Shown: positions 1 through 4,985 of the stretch, in pieces
Layout of the letters: each line of letters starts with the position of its first letter
How positions within the stretch are numbered: the first letter of the stretch is position 1
Assembly (NCBI GenBank): GCA_902463875.1
Contig: CABQHR010000119.1
Location: 1 to 5,673, forward strand
Source of the DNA: an uncultured Collinsella sp.
GTDB lineage: Bacteria > Actinomycetota > Coriobacteriia > Coriobacteriales > Coriobacteriaceae
Direction of reading: 5' to 3'
Length of the DNA stretch: 5,673 nt
The notes under the pieces: model-generated
The model's input: the letters and a program-made list of their open reading frames with translations, nothing else
Databases searched by the model: none
Told to the model about the DNA's origin: nothing
Made by a program: the position numbers and the translations under genes

Positions 1-54
1 GGCCGCGGCGGCCCGCGCTGCATGAGCATGCCCTTCTGGCGCGAGGACCTCTAA
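1..54 (+). CDS. arcA: Arginine deiminase, C-terminal end (partial, 5' end outside window)
   Basis: Frame 1 is open from base 1 and ends at TAA 52-54, giving 17 residues that read GRGGPRCMSMPFWREDL. Arginine deiminases end in a Gly-rich stretch followed by Cys-Met-Ser/Thr, and the Cys is the catalytic nucleophile that attacks the guanidinium carbon of arginine. Here that Cys is codon 19-21. The enzyme hydrolyses L-arginine to L-citrulline and ammonia in the cytoplasm, the first step of the ADI pathway. The next gene is ornithine carbamoyltransferase, followed by a YfcC-type carrier, which is the expected ADI gene set and strongly supports the call. Only the tail is visible, so the integrity of the rest cannot be judged. 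Confidence 0.88.
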   Translation, partial: GRGGPRCMSMPFWREDL

Positions 55-66
55 GTCTTTCCGTTT

Positions 67-95
67 CCGGTGCGGTCCCCCTACAACCGCACCGG
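67..95 (+). other. Perfect stem-loop in the arcA-arcB spacer (first of two)
   Basis: Arms 67-76 (CCGGTGCGGT) and 86-95 are perfect 10-bp reverse complements around a 9-base loop (77-85). Only three T follow (96-98), so it is a weak terminator at best. It begins 12 bases after the arcA stop. It may be an mRNA stability or processing element, or a partial terminator that sets the arcA:arcB ratio. The structure is seen directly; the role is inferred. Confidence 0.65.
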
Positions 96-99
96 TTTC

Positions 100-114
100 G
101 CCCGTCAAACGGGC
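100..114 (+). other. Small stem-loop in the arcA-arcB spacer (second of two)
   Basis: Arms 100-105 (GCCCGT) and 109-114 (ACGGGC) form a 6-bp GC-rich stem with a 3-base loop, starting 4 bases after the larger hairpin. The two lie in tandem between the arcA stop and the AT-rich stretch that precedes the arcB ribosome binding site. No U-tract follows directly. Confidence 0.45.
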
Positions 115-159
115 ACCGCTACTATTTACGTAATTCATTTTTTCGAAAGGATTTGAACC

Positions 160-1155
160 ATGGGTGTTAACCTCTCCGGCCGTAGCTTCCTCAAGCTCCT
201 TGACCTCACCACCGAGGAGATCGAGTACCTGCTCAAGCTCTCCAAGAACTTCAAGGACATGAAGCGCGCTGGCGTTCCGCACCGTTATCTCGAGGGCAAG
301 AACATCGTTCTGCTCTTCCAGAAGACCTCCACTCGTACCCGCTGCGCCTTCGAGGTCGGCGGCATGGATCTTGGCATGGGCGTCACCTACCTCGATCCCG
401 GTTCGTCGCAGATGGGCAAGAAGGAGTCCATCGAGGACACCGCCCGCGTTCTCGGCCGCATGTATGACGGCATCGAGTTCCGTGGCTTTGCCCAGGACGA
501 CGTCGAGGAGCTCGCCGCTAAGTCCGGCGTGCCCGTGTGGAACGGCCTGACCACTGAGTGGCACCCCACCCAGATGCTCGCCGACATCCTGACCGTCCAG
601 GAGAACTTCAACTACGACATCAAGGGCAAGACCCTCGTCTTCATGGGCGACTGCAAGAACAACGTCGCTCGCTCCCTCATGGTTGTCTGCTCCAAGCTCG
701 GCATGAACTTCGTGGCCTGCGGCCCCGAGGAGTGCATGCCCGCTGACGACGTTATCGAGGCATGCAAGCCCATCGCCGAGGCCAACGGCTGCACCATCAA
801 GCTGACCACCGACGTCAAGGACGGCGTCACCGGTGCCGACGTTCTCTACACCGACGTTTGGGTCTCCATGGGCGAGCCCGACGAGGTCTGGGCCGAGCGC
901 ATCGCTCAGCTCACCCCGTATCGTGTCACCTCCGAGGTCATGGCTATGGCCAACCCGGGTGCCATCTTCCTGCACTGCCTGCCCAGCTTCCACGACACCA
1001 ACACCACCATTGGCGCCGAGAAGTGCGAGCAGTTCGGCATCACCGAGCAGGAGGTCACCGACGAGGTCTTCGAGAGCCCCGCTTCCAAGGTCTTCGACGA
1101 GGCCGAGAATCGCATGCACACCATCAAGGCTGTCATGTACGCCACGCTCAAGTAA
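160..1155 (+). CDS. arcB: Ornithine carbamoyltransferase, probably catabolic (ADI pathway)
   Basis: This 331-residue protein has the usual family length. It interconverts ornithine plus carbamoyl phosphate with citrulline plus phosphate; in the ADI pathway it runs toward ornithine and carbamoyl phosphate, and it acts in the cytoplasm. The N-terminal carbamoyl-phosphate domain shows STRTR at residues 57-61, the loop GKKESIEDTARVLGR (86-100) and HPTQ (135-138). The C-terminal ornithine domain shows SMGE (236-239) and HCLP (272-275) followed by SFHD, where the family more often has AFHD. The conserved ending ENRMHTIKAVM is present. GAAAGG at 145-150, 9 bases before ATG 160, supports the start. 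It lies 105 bp after arcA and upstream of an arginine/ornithine-type carrier, so I prefer arcB to biosynthetic argF, though sequence alone does not fully separate them. Confidence 0.95.
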   Translation: MGVNLSGRSFLKLLDLTTEEIEYLLKLSKNFKDMKRAGVPHRYLEGKNIVLLFQKTSTRTRCAFEVGGMDLGMGVTYLDPGSSQMGKKESIEDTARVLGRMYDGIEFRGFAQDDVEELAAKSGVPVWNGLTTEWHPTQMLADILTVQENFNYDIKGKTLVFMGDCKNNVARSLMVVCSKLGMNFVACGPEECMPADDVIEACKPIAEANGCTIKLTTDVKDGVTGADVLYTDVWVSMGEPDEVWAERIAQLTPYRVTSEVMAMANPGAIFLHCLPSFHDTNTTIGAEKCEQFGITEQEVTDEVFESPASKVFDEAENRMHTIKAVMYATLK

Positions 1156-1170
1156 GAGCATCTAGCATCT

Positions 1171-1208
1171 CGCTCGGGGTGTATTGCTGCACACCCCGAG
1201 CGGTTTTA
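1171..1208 (+). terminator. Intrinsic terminator after arcB
   Basis: Arms 1171-1182 and 1191-1202 form a perfect 12-bp GC-rich stem (CGCTCGGGGTGT and its complement) with an 8-base loop, followed by GTTTTAT. It starts 16 bases after the arcB stop. This is a textbook Rho-independent terminator, so transcription from the arcA/arcB side should at least partly end before the carrier gene. Confidence 0.88.
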
Positions 1209-1218
1209 TCTGGTAAAA

Positions 1219-1269
1219 ATCTCGCATCAAGCGGCAGGCACGGCACGGAAGAGCCGCTTCGGGCGAGAT
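1219..1269 (+). promoter_or_regulatory. Leader stem-loop upstream of arcD
   Basis: Outer arms 1219-1225 (ATCTCGC) and 1263-1269 (GCGAGAT) pair over 7 bp. After a symmetric 3x3 internal loop, inner arms 1229-1235 (AAGCGGC) and 1253-1259 (GCCGCTT) pair over another 7 bp around a 17-base loop. The structure sits between the arcB terminator and the arcD Shine-Dalgarno (1286-1293). It has no U-tract, so it is not a terminator. A role in arcD translation or mRNA stability is inferred. I found no convincing promoter in 1209-1285. Confidence 0.45.
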
Positions 1270-1285
1270 CAGTAAATGATTTATG

Positions 1286-1293
1286 AAGGGGGG
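1286..1293 (+). promoter_or_regulatory. Ribosome binding site that decides the arcD start
   Basis: AAGGGGGG lies 9 bases before ATG 1303. The in-frame ATG at 1294 directly abuts this motif, and the in-frame ATG at 1276 lies upstream of it without its own purine-rich site. The 1303 start is therefore preferred. Confidence 0.75.
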
Positions 1294-1302
1294 ATGAGAA
1301 CT

Positions 1303-2781
1303 ATGACTGAGACCGCTAAGAAAAAGCGCGGTATGCCTTCATCGTTCACCATTCTTCTTGCTCTGCTGGCAATTGTTGCAGTGATTACCGTTATCGTCTC
1401 CGGCACGTCCGGCGGCGCGGTTACTGCCGCCCGTCTGAGCGATTTCTGCACCGCCCCGATTCTGGGCTTCGCTGACGCTCTGCCCGTCTGTCTCTTCGTT
1501 ATGATCCTCGGCGGCTTCCTCGGCATGATGACCGAGACCGGCGCCCTGGACAACGGCATTGCCGTTCTGGTGCAGAAGCTTAAGGGCAATGAGATTATGC
1601 TCATTCCCGTGCTGATGCTCATCTTCTCCCTCGGTGGTACTACCTATGGTATGTGCGAGGAGACCGTTCCCTTCTACGCCCTGCTCGCTGCTACCATGAT
1701 GGCCGCTGGCTTCGACCCTATGGTCGGCGCCGCTACCGTCCTGCTCGGCGCTGGCTGCGGCTGCCTCGGCTCCACGGTTAACCCGTTCGCCGTCGGCGCT
1801 GCCGTCGACGCTCTGACCGGCGTTGACATTGCCGTGAATCAGTCCATCATCATCGGCCTCGGTGCCGTCCTGTGGATTGTCACTACCGCCATGTCCATCG
1901 TCTTCGTGATGAACTATGCCAAGAAGGTCAAGGCTGATAAGGGTTCCACCATCCTGTCGATGCAGGAGCTCAAGGACGCCGAAGAGGCTCACGGCAAGGC
2001 TGCTTCCGAGGTTCACAAGGAGGTCAAGCTCACCGGTCGTCAGAAGGGTGTTCTGATCGCCTTCGCCTTCACCTTCGTCGTCATGATCGTCGGCTTCATC
2101 CCGCTGGCAGACCTCAACGAGGGCGTCGCCAACTTCTTTGACGCTGGCGCTGTCTACGATGCCGACGGTAACACCGTCGTCCAGGGCTGGTCTGCCCTGA
2201 TTACCGGCCTGCCCATTGGCCAGTGGTACTTCGACGAGGCTTCCACCTGGTTCTTCCTCATGGCTATCCTGATCGGTATCATCGGTGGCCTGTCTGAGAA
2301 GCAGATCGTTAACACCTTCATCACCGGTGCTGCCGACATGATGTCCGTTGTTCTCGTCATCGCCCTCGCCCGTGGTATCTCCGTCCTCATGGCTAACACC
2401 GGCCTCGACGTCTACGTCCTCGACGCTGCCGCCAATGCTCTGGCTGGCCTGTCCGGCGTGATCTTCGCTCCCATGAGCTTCCTGGTCTACTTCGGCCTGT
2501 CCTTCTTGATCCCCTCGACCTCTGGTATGGCTACCGTCTCCATGCCCATCATGGGACCGCTGGCTGTTAAGCTCGGCTTCTCGCCTGAGGTCATGGTCAT
2601 GATCTTCTCCGCCGCCATCGGTGTCGTGAACCTGTTCACCCCGACCTCCGGCGCCATCATGGGCGGTCTCGCCCTGGCCAAGATCGAGTGGACGACCTGG
2701 CTCAAGTTCGCTCTTAAGCTCATCGTCGCGCTCTCCGTCGTCTGCGCCATCATCCTGACTGTCGCCTGCGTGTTGATCTAA
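1303..2781 (+). CDS. arcD: YfcC/DcuC-family carrier, probable arginine/ornithine antiporter
   Basis: This is a 492-residue polytopic membrane protein. A basic N-terminus (KKKRG) is followed by about 11 hydrophobic segments, near residues 15-33, 52-77, 97-112, 124-150, 182-206, 247-267, 315-330, 345-365, 386-403, 430-446 and 467-490. A hydrophilic stretch at roughly 207-246 is probably a central cytoplasmic loop. Family-like motifs are GGTTYGMCEETVPFY (111-125), GSTVNPF (156-162), PSTSGMA (404-410) and NLFTPTSGA (443-451). YfcC-type proteins in ADI loci are known to exchange arginine for ornithine. The position after arcA-arcB supports that substrate, but the family also covers other carriers, so specificity is inferred. 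Start 1303 is chosen for its AAGGGGGG site; 1276 would add nine residues. An upstream terminator and leader stem suggest separate control. Confidence 0.85.
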   Translation: MTETAKKKRGMPSSFTILLALLAIVAVITVIVSGTSGGAVTAARLSDFCTAPILGFADALPVCLFVMILGGFLGMMTETGALDNGIAVLVQKLKGNEIMLIPVLMLIFSLGGTTYGMCEETVPFYALLAATMMAAGFDPMVGAATVLLGAGCGCLGSTVNPFAVGAAVDALTGVDIAVNQSIIIGLGAVLWIVTTAMSIVFVMNYAKKVKADKGSTILSMQELKDAEEAHGKAASEVHKEVKLTGRQKGVLIAFAFTFVVMIVGFIPLADLNEGVANFFDAGAVYDADGNTVVQGWSALITGLPIGQWYFDEASTWFFLMAILIGIIGGLSEKQIVNTFITGAADMMSVVLVIALARGISVLMANTGLDVYVLDAAANALAGLSGVIFAPMSFLVYFGLSFLIPSTSGMATVSMPIMGPLAVKLGFSPEVMVMIFSAAIGVVNLFTPTSGAIMGGLALAKIEWTTWLKFALKLIVALSVVCAIILTVACVLI

Positions 2782-2796
2782 GTACCCAACGGGTAC
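2782..2796 (+). other. Small hairpin immediately after the arcD stop
   Basis: Arms 2782-2787 (GTACCC) and 2791-2796 (GGGTAC) form a 6-bp stem with a 3-base loop, starting at the first base after the arcD stop. No U-tract follows. Bases 2795-2801 (ACCCCAC) can instead pair with 2850-2856 (GTGGGGT), so this hairpin has a competing fold. Confidence 0.4.
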
Positions 2797-2813
2797 CCCA
2801 CGGAAACCTTGAC

Positions 2814-2829
2814 GATCCTGTAAAGGATC
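2814..2829 (+). other. Small hairpin in the arcD 3' region
   Basis: GATCCT (2814-2819) and AGGATC (2824-2829) pair over 6 bp with a GTAA loop. An alternative pairing is GACGAT (2811-2816) with ATCGTC (2838-2843), which would open this hairpin. Confidence 0.35.
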
Positions 2830-2846
2830 ATCTGGTCATCGTCTGT

Positions 2847-2867
2847 CCGGTGGGGTCAACCCACCGG
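2847..2867 (+). other. GC-rich hairpin in the arcD 3' region
   Basis: CCGGTGGG (2847-2854) and CCCACCGG (2860-2867) form an 8-bp perfect stem with a 5-base loop. No U-tract follows. Its left arm overlaps the competing segment 2850-2856. Confidence 0.5.
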
Positions 2868-2883
2868 TAGACTCCTACCTTTA

Positions 2884-2914
2884 GCCCCCTCCCGTTCCGT
2901 GCGCGGGAGGGGGC
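2884..2914 (+). other. Very GC-rich hairpin, terminator-like stem without a U-tract
   Basis: Arms 2884-2894 (GCCCCCTCCCG) and 2904-2914 form a perfect 11-bp stem with a 9-base loop. The downstream bases GACTTGCG lack a T-run, so canonical intrinsic termination is doubtful. It could act as a 3'-end stabiliser or an RNase barrier for the arcD transcript. Confidence 0.6.
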
Positions 2915-2921
2915 GACTTGC

Positions 2922-2949
2922 GTTCCGGCGTTTTACCAAACGCCGGAAC
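2922..2949 (+). repeat. Tight 12-bp inverted repeat
   Basis: Arms 2922-2933 (GTTCCGGCGTTT) and 2938-2949 are perfect reverse complements around a 4-base loop. The stem lies 7 bases after the preceding GC-rich hairpin. The three T of the left arm sit next to the loop rather than after the stem, so it does not look like a terminator on either strand. This compact, near-uninterrupted palindrome resembles REP-type intergenic units. Confidence 0.6.
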
Positions 2950-2962
2950 CGGTCGACGCTGC

Positions 2963-3062
2963 ACGGGCACCAGAGCGACAACTTGTCATTCAAAGAGGCC
3001 GGCATGACCAAAAGGTCTATGCCGGCCTCTTTTCATGCCAATTTGTTCGCTCTGGTGCCCGT
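2963..3062. repeat. Nested palindrome of about 100 bp
   Basis: The outer arms 2963-2978 (ACGGGCACCAGAGCGA) and 3047-3062 are perfect 16-bp reverse complements, and three more pairs follow inward past one bulged base. After a 10/10 internal loop comes the inner terminator-like stem at 2992-3032. The whole block folds as one long interrupted hairpin on either strand. It could be a small non-coding mobile element (MITE-like), a structured RNA, or an insulated bidirectional terminator. No open reading frame in it looks real. Confidence 0.75.
2992..3033. terminator. Probable bidirectional intrinsic terminator inside the palindrome
   Basis: Arms 2992-3005 (AAAGAGGCCGGCAT) and 3019-3032 pair perfectly over 14 bp. 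GACC/GGTC (3006-3009 with 3014-3017) extends the stem past a bulged T at 3018, leaving an AAAA loop. On the + strand the stem ends in CTCTTTTC, a four-T tract; on the - strand it ends in CTCTTTG. It is the best terminator candidate for arcD, although it lies about 210 bases after the stop codon. Confidence 0.7.
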
Positions 3063-3097
3063 TCGCTGTCCGTTCTCTGCCCGCGACGTTTCTGTTG

Positions 3098-3130
3098 TTG
3101 GTGCAAAGGGGTCAGGTTAGCTTGCACCAA
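3098..3130. repeat. 9-bp inverted repeat TTGGTGCAA / TTGCACCAA
   Basis: Perfect arms at 3098-3106 and 3122-3130 enclose a 15-base loop (3107-3121) containing GGGGTCAGG. A further copy of the left half-site, TTGGTGC, occurs at 3224-3230 and could pair with 3124-3130 instead. It is a likely part of the repeat cluster; its function is unknown. Confidence 0.5.
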
Positions 3131-3137
3131 AAAGGGG

Positions 3138-3206
3138 AAGTTGCGGTGGAATAGTTCCTGTTTGTGTGTCCTGAGGGACTAAGCGGGAACTATTCCACCG
3201 CAACTT
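3138..3206. repeat. Long hairpin with 21-bp perfect arms (REP/MITE-like)
   Basis: Arms 3138-3158 and 3186-3206 are perfect 21-bp reverse complements; the left arm begins AAGTTGCGGTGGAATAG. Pairing continues inward through 3159-3164 with 3180-3185 using three G-T wobbles. A small inner stem GTCC/GGAC (3168-3171 with 3176-3179) closes a TGAG loop. Nearly all 69 bases can therefore fold into one hairpin. There is no U-tract and no coding sequence. The size and symmetry fit a palindromic intergenic repeat or a minimal non-autonomous element, but no transposase is in the window to tie it to. Confidence 0.72.
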
Positions 3207-3268
3207 ATCGAGCGCGTGTTTGGTTGGTGCCTGTTGATGGCCTGGGCATCGGGGAGGGTCTGCTCCGT

Positions 3269-3274
3269 TATAAT
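3269..3274 (+). promoter_or_regulatory. Consensus -10 element for the DUF1846 gene
   Basis: A perfect TATAAT lies at 3269-3274, 39 bases before ATG 3314. The expected -35 position (about 3246-3251) holds no good TTGACA match. Initiation near 3281 would leave a leader of roughly 33 bases containing the GGGAG ribosome binding site, which fits the 3314 start better than an ATG at 3290. Confidence 0.6.
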
Positions 3275-3313
3275 CGCCTAAGACATTAAATGGAAACGGG
3301 ACGGGAGCCATAC

Positions 3314-4795
3314 ATGCGCCAGGGTTTCGACAACGCGAAGTATATCGAGCTGCAGGCCGCTCATATTAAGGAGCGCATCTCGCAGTTTGGCGGCAAGCTG
3401 TATTTGGAGTTTGGCGGCAAGCTGTTCGATGACTATCATGCCAGCCGCGTGCTACCGGGTTTTGAGCCGGACAGCAAGTTCCGCATGCTCAAGAGCATCG
3501 CCGACGACGTCGAGGTTATCATCGCGATCAACGCGAACCACATCGAGAAGAACAAGGCTCGTGGTGACCTTGGCATTACCTATGACGAGGACGTTTTGCG
3601 CCTGGTTGACCTGTTCCGCGGCAACGGCTTTGCCGTCGCGGCCGTGGTCATCACCCAGTATGCCGGCCAGCCCGCCGCCGACGTCTTCCGCAATCGCCTG
3701 AACGCGCTCGGCATTCCCGCCAAGTTGCACTATCCCATCGAGGGCTATCCGCACGACGTCGACCTGATCGTGTCCGACGACGGGTACGGCAAGAACGAGT
3801 TTGTCGAGACCACCCGTCCGCTCGTCGTGGTCACCGCTCCCGGCCCCGGCTCGGGCAAGCTCGCCACCTGCCTGTCTCAGCTCTATCACGAGCACAAGCA
3901 CGGCACCGCCGCCGGCTACGCCAAGTTCGAGACGTTCCCGGTCTGGAATCTGCCCCTCACGCATCCGGTCAACATCGCCTATGAGGCCGCCACGGCCGAC
4001 CTCGACGATGCCAATATCATCGACTCCTTCCACCTGGAGGCCTACAACAAGACCACGGTCAACTACAACCGTGACGTCGAGGCTTTCCCGGTGGTCCATG
4101 CCCTGATGGAAAAGATTCTGGGGGAGAGCCCCTACCAGAGCCCCACTGACATGGGTGTAAATATGGTCGGCTTTGCCATTACCGACGACGAGGCCTGCCG
4201 CGACGCCTCCAAGATGGAGATCGTCCGTCGTTACTTTGCCGCGGTCGAGGCCGTGCGCCGCACCGGCGTGGGCGATGAGCAGGTTGATCGTCTCAAGCTC
4301 ATTATGAAGAAGGCCGGTATCGACAAGAACTACTCGCCGGCACGCTCGGCCGCCCTTACCAGGGAGCAGCTGACGGGCGGCCCCGTAGGCGCCATGGTCA
4401 TGCCCGACGGCTCCGTGGTGACCGGCAAGACTTCCACGCGCCTGGGCGCCGCGAGCTCGCTCATCATGAATGCACTTAAGCATGTCTCGGGCGTTGACCT
4501 TGAGCTCGAGGTCATTAGCGATGAGGCGATCGAGCCTATCAGCAAGCTCAAGACGCATTTCCTGGGTAGCAAGAACCCGCGCCTGCACACCGACGAGACG
4601 CTTATGGCGCTCTCGATCACCTCGGCAACGAGCGAGACGGCAGCCCGCGTCCTTTCGGGCCTGGAGCAGCTGCGCGGCTGCGATGCCTTCTTTAGCGTGA
4701 TCATCTCGCCGACGGACGAGACGGTGTTGCGCAAGCTGGGCATCAACGTGTGCTGCGAGCCCAAGTTCGAGCGCCGTGGTTTCTTCCATCGCTAA
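3314..4795 (+). CDS. DUF1846 (UPF0371) family protein of unknown function
   Basis: The protein has 493 residues, close to the roughly 490-505 typical of the DUF1846 family. The N-terminus MRQGFDNAKY, then LYLEFGGKLFDDYHASRVLP (30-49), is a strong family signature. Other recognisable blocks are a glycine-rich loop APGPGSGK (175-182) followed by LATCLSQLYHE, SPTDMGVNMVGF (276-287), GGPVGAMVMPDGSVVTGKTS (355-374) and the C-terminal LGINVCCEPKFE (475-486). The glycine-rich loop resembles a phosphate-binding loop but does not match Walker A exactly. No signal peptide or membrane segment is seen, so it is probably cytoplasmic. Start 3314 has GGGAG at 3303-3307; an in-frame ATG at 3290 lacks such a site and would sit about 9 bases from the predicted transcript start. 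It is flanked by its own -10 element and terminator, so it is probably monocistronic. The biochemical role is not established to my knowledge. Confidence 0.92.
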   Translation: MRQGFDNAKYIELQAAHIKERISQFGGKLYLEFGGKLFDDYHASRVLPGFEPDSKFRMLKSIADDVEVIIAINANHIEKNKARGDLGITYDEDVLRLVDLFRGNGFAVAAVVITQYAGQPAADVFRNRLNALGIPAKLHYPIEGYPHDVDLIVSDDGYGKNEFVETTRPLVVVTAPGPGSGKLATCLSQLYHEHKHGTAAGYAKFETFPVWNLPLTHPVNIAYEAATADLDDANIIDSFHLEAYNKTTVNYNRDVEAFPVVHALMEKILGESPYQSPTDMGVNMVGFAITDDEACRDASKMEIVRRYFAAVEAVRRTGVGDEQVDRLKLIMKKAGIDKNYSPARSAALTREQLTGGPVGAMVMPDGSVVTGKTSTRLGAASSLIMNALKHVSGVDLELEVISDEAIEPISKLKTHFLGSKNPRLHTDETLMALSITSATSETAARVLSGLEQLRGCDAFFSVIISPTDETVLRKLGINVCCEPKFERRGFFHR

Positions 4796-4814
4796 GCCTG
4801 GATAACTTGGTCCG

Positions 4815-4853
4815 AAAGGGGCGCATCGGGTATACATTCGGTGTGCCCCTTTT
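4815..4853 (+). terminator. Intrinsic terminator after the DUF1846 gene
   Basis: Arms 4815-4828 and 4839-4852 form a 14-bp stem with two G-T wobbles. Its base is AAAGGGGC paired with GCCCCTTT, the loop has 10 bases, and the T-run is 4850-4853. It begins 19 bases after the stop codon. Confidence 0.85.
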
Positions 4854-4867
4854 ATCAACAAAGCTAC

Positions 4868-4896
4868 CGTTTAACCTAAAATTAGCTCGTTTACCT
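4868..4896. promoter_or_regulatory. Direct repeat, candidate operator half-sites (tentative)
   Basis: CGTTTAACCT (4868-4877) and CGTTTACCT (4888-4896) begin exactly 20 bases apart, about two helical turns, within the most AT-rich stretch of the window. Such spacing places both sites on one face of the DNA. They lie upstream of the winged-helix gene and near -10-like sequences (TAAAAT 4877-4882, TATAAG 4900-4905, TACAAT 4920-4925), none of which has a good -35. Chance similarity is possible. Confidence 0.3.
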
Positions 4897-4960
4897 GCCT
4901 ATAAGCGATTTGGGCGGTATACAATAACCCTAACTGTTTCATCCTTTTGCGGGGATGCCG

Positions 4961-4985
4961 TATGATGGATGTTGCCGGCCATCAT
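4961..4985. promoter_or_regulatory. Candidate -10 overlapping an inverted repeat (tentative)
   Basis: TATGAT at 4961-4966 is a five-of-six match to a -10 element, with a weak TTTCAT 18 bases upstream. It overlaps the inverted repeat ATGATGG (4962-4968) / CCATCAT (4979-4985). An operator overlapping the promoter of a gene for a small DNA-binding protein would fit autoregulation; this is inference. Confidence 0.3.

Noticed and set aside
762..1286. Open frame on the + strand overlapping arcB and the terminator
   Set aside because: It is an out-of-frame, Arg/His-rich reading of arcB that continues through the intrinsic terminator.
1276..1302. Longer arcD start at ATG 1276 (or 1294)
   Set aside because: The strong AAGGGGGG site lies downstream of 1276 and touches 1294. 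Only 1303 has proper spacing.
1339..2016. Open frame on the - strand (225 codons) opposite arcD
   Set aside because: The protein is a low-complexity run of Gly, His, Glu and Asn typical of a shadow of a membrane protein gene. No domain is visible.
2884..2914. Intrinsic terminator directly after arcD
   Set aside because: The stem is strong but is followed by GACTTGCG with no T-run. The T-tailed stem at 2992-3033 is a better terminator candidate.
2899..3120. Small + strand open frame across the hairpin block
   Set aside because: It runs through the 12-bp inverted repeat and the whole nested palindrome, has no convincing ribosome binding site, and the product resembles no protein I know.
2782..3268. 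CRISPR array or tRNA-like structure in the hairpin block
   Set aside because: The repeats are inverted, differ from one another in sequence, and have no regular spacing. No cloverleaf with a CCA-type end or conserved T-loop was found.
3117..3311. Small - strand open frame between the repeats and the DUF1846 start
   Set aside because: It is made largely of the 69-base hairpin and the promoter region of the next gene. No ribosome binding site or domain supports it.
3290..3313. Longer DUF1846 start at ATG 3290
   Set aside because: There is no Shine-Dalgarno upstream, it would begin about 9 bases after the likely transcript start, and the family signature starts at MRQGFDNAKY (3314).
3452..4861. 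Long open frame on the - strand (469 codons) opposite the DUF1846 gene
   Set aside because: It lies antisense to a well-supported gene, and its composition (rich in Val, Leu, Gly, Asp, His and Arg) is what codon bias on the other strand produces. It has no recognisable motifs and runs over the terminator.
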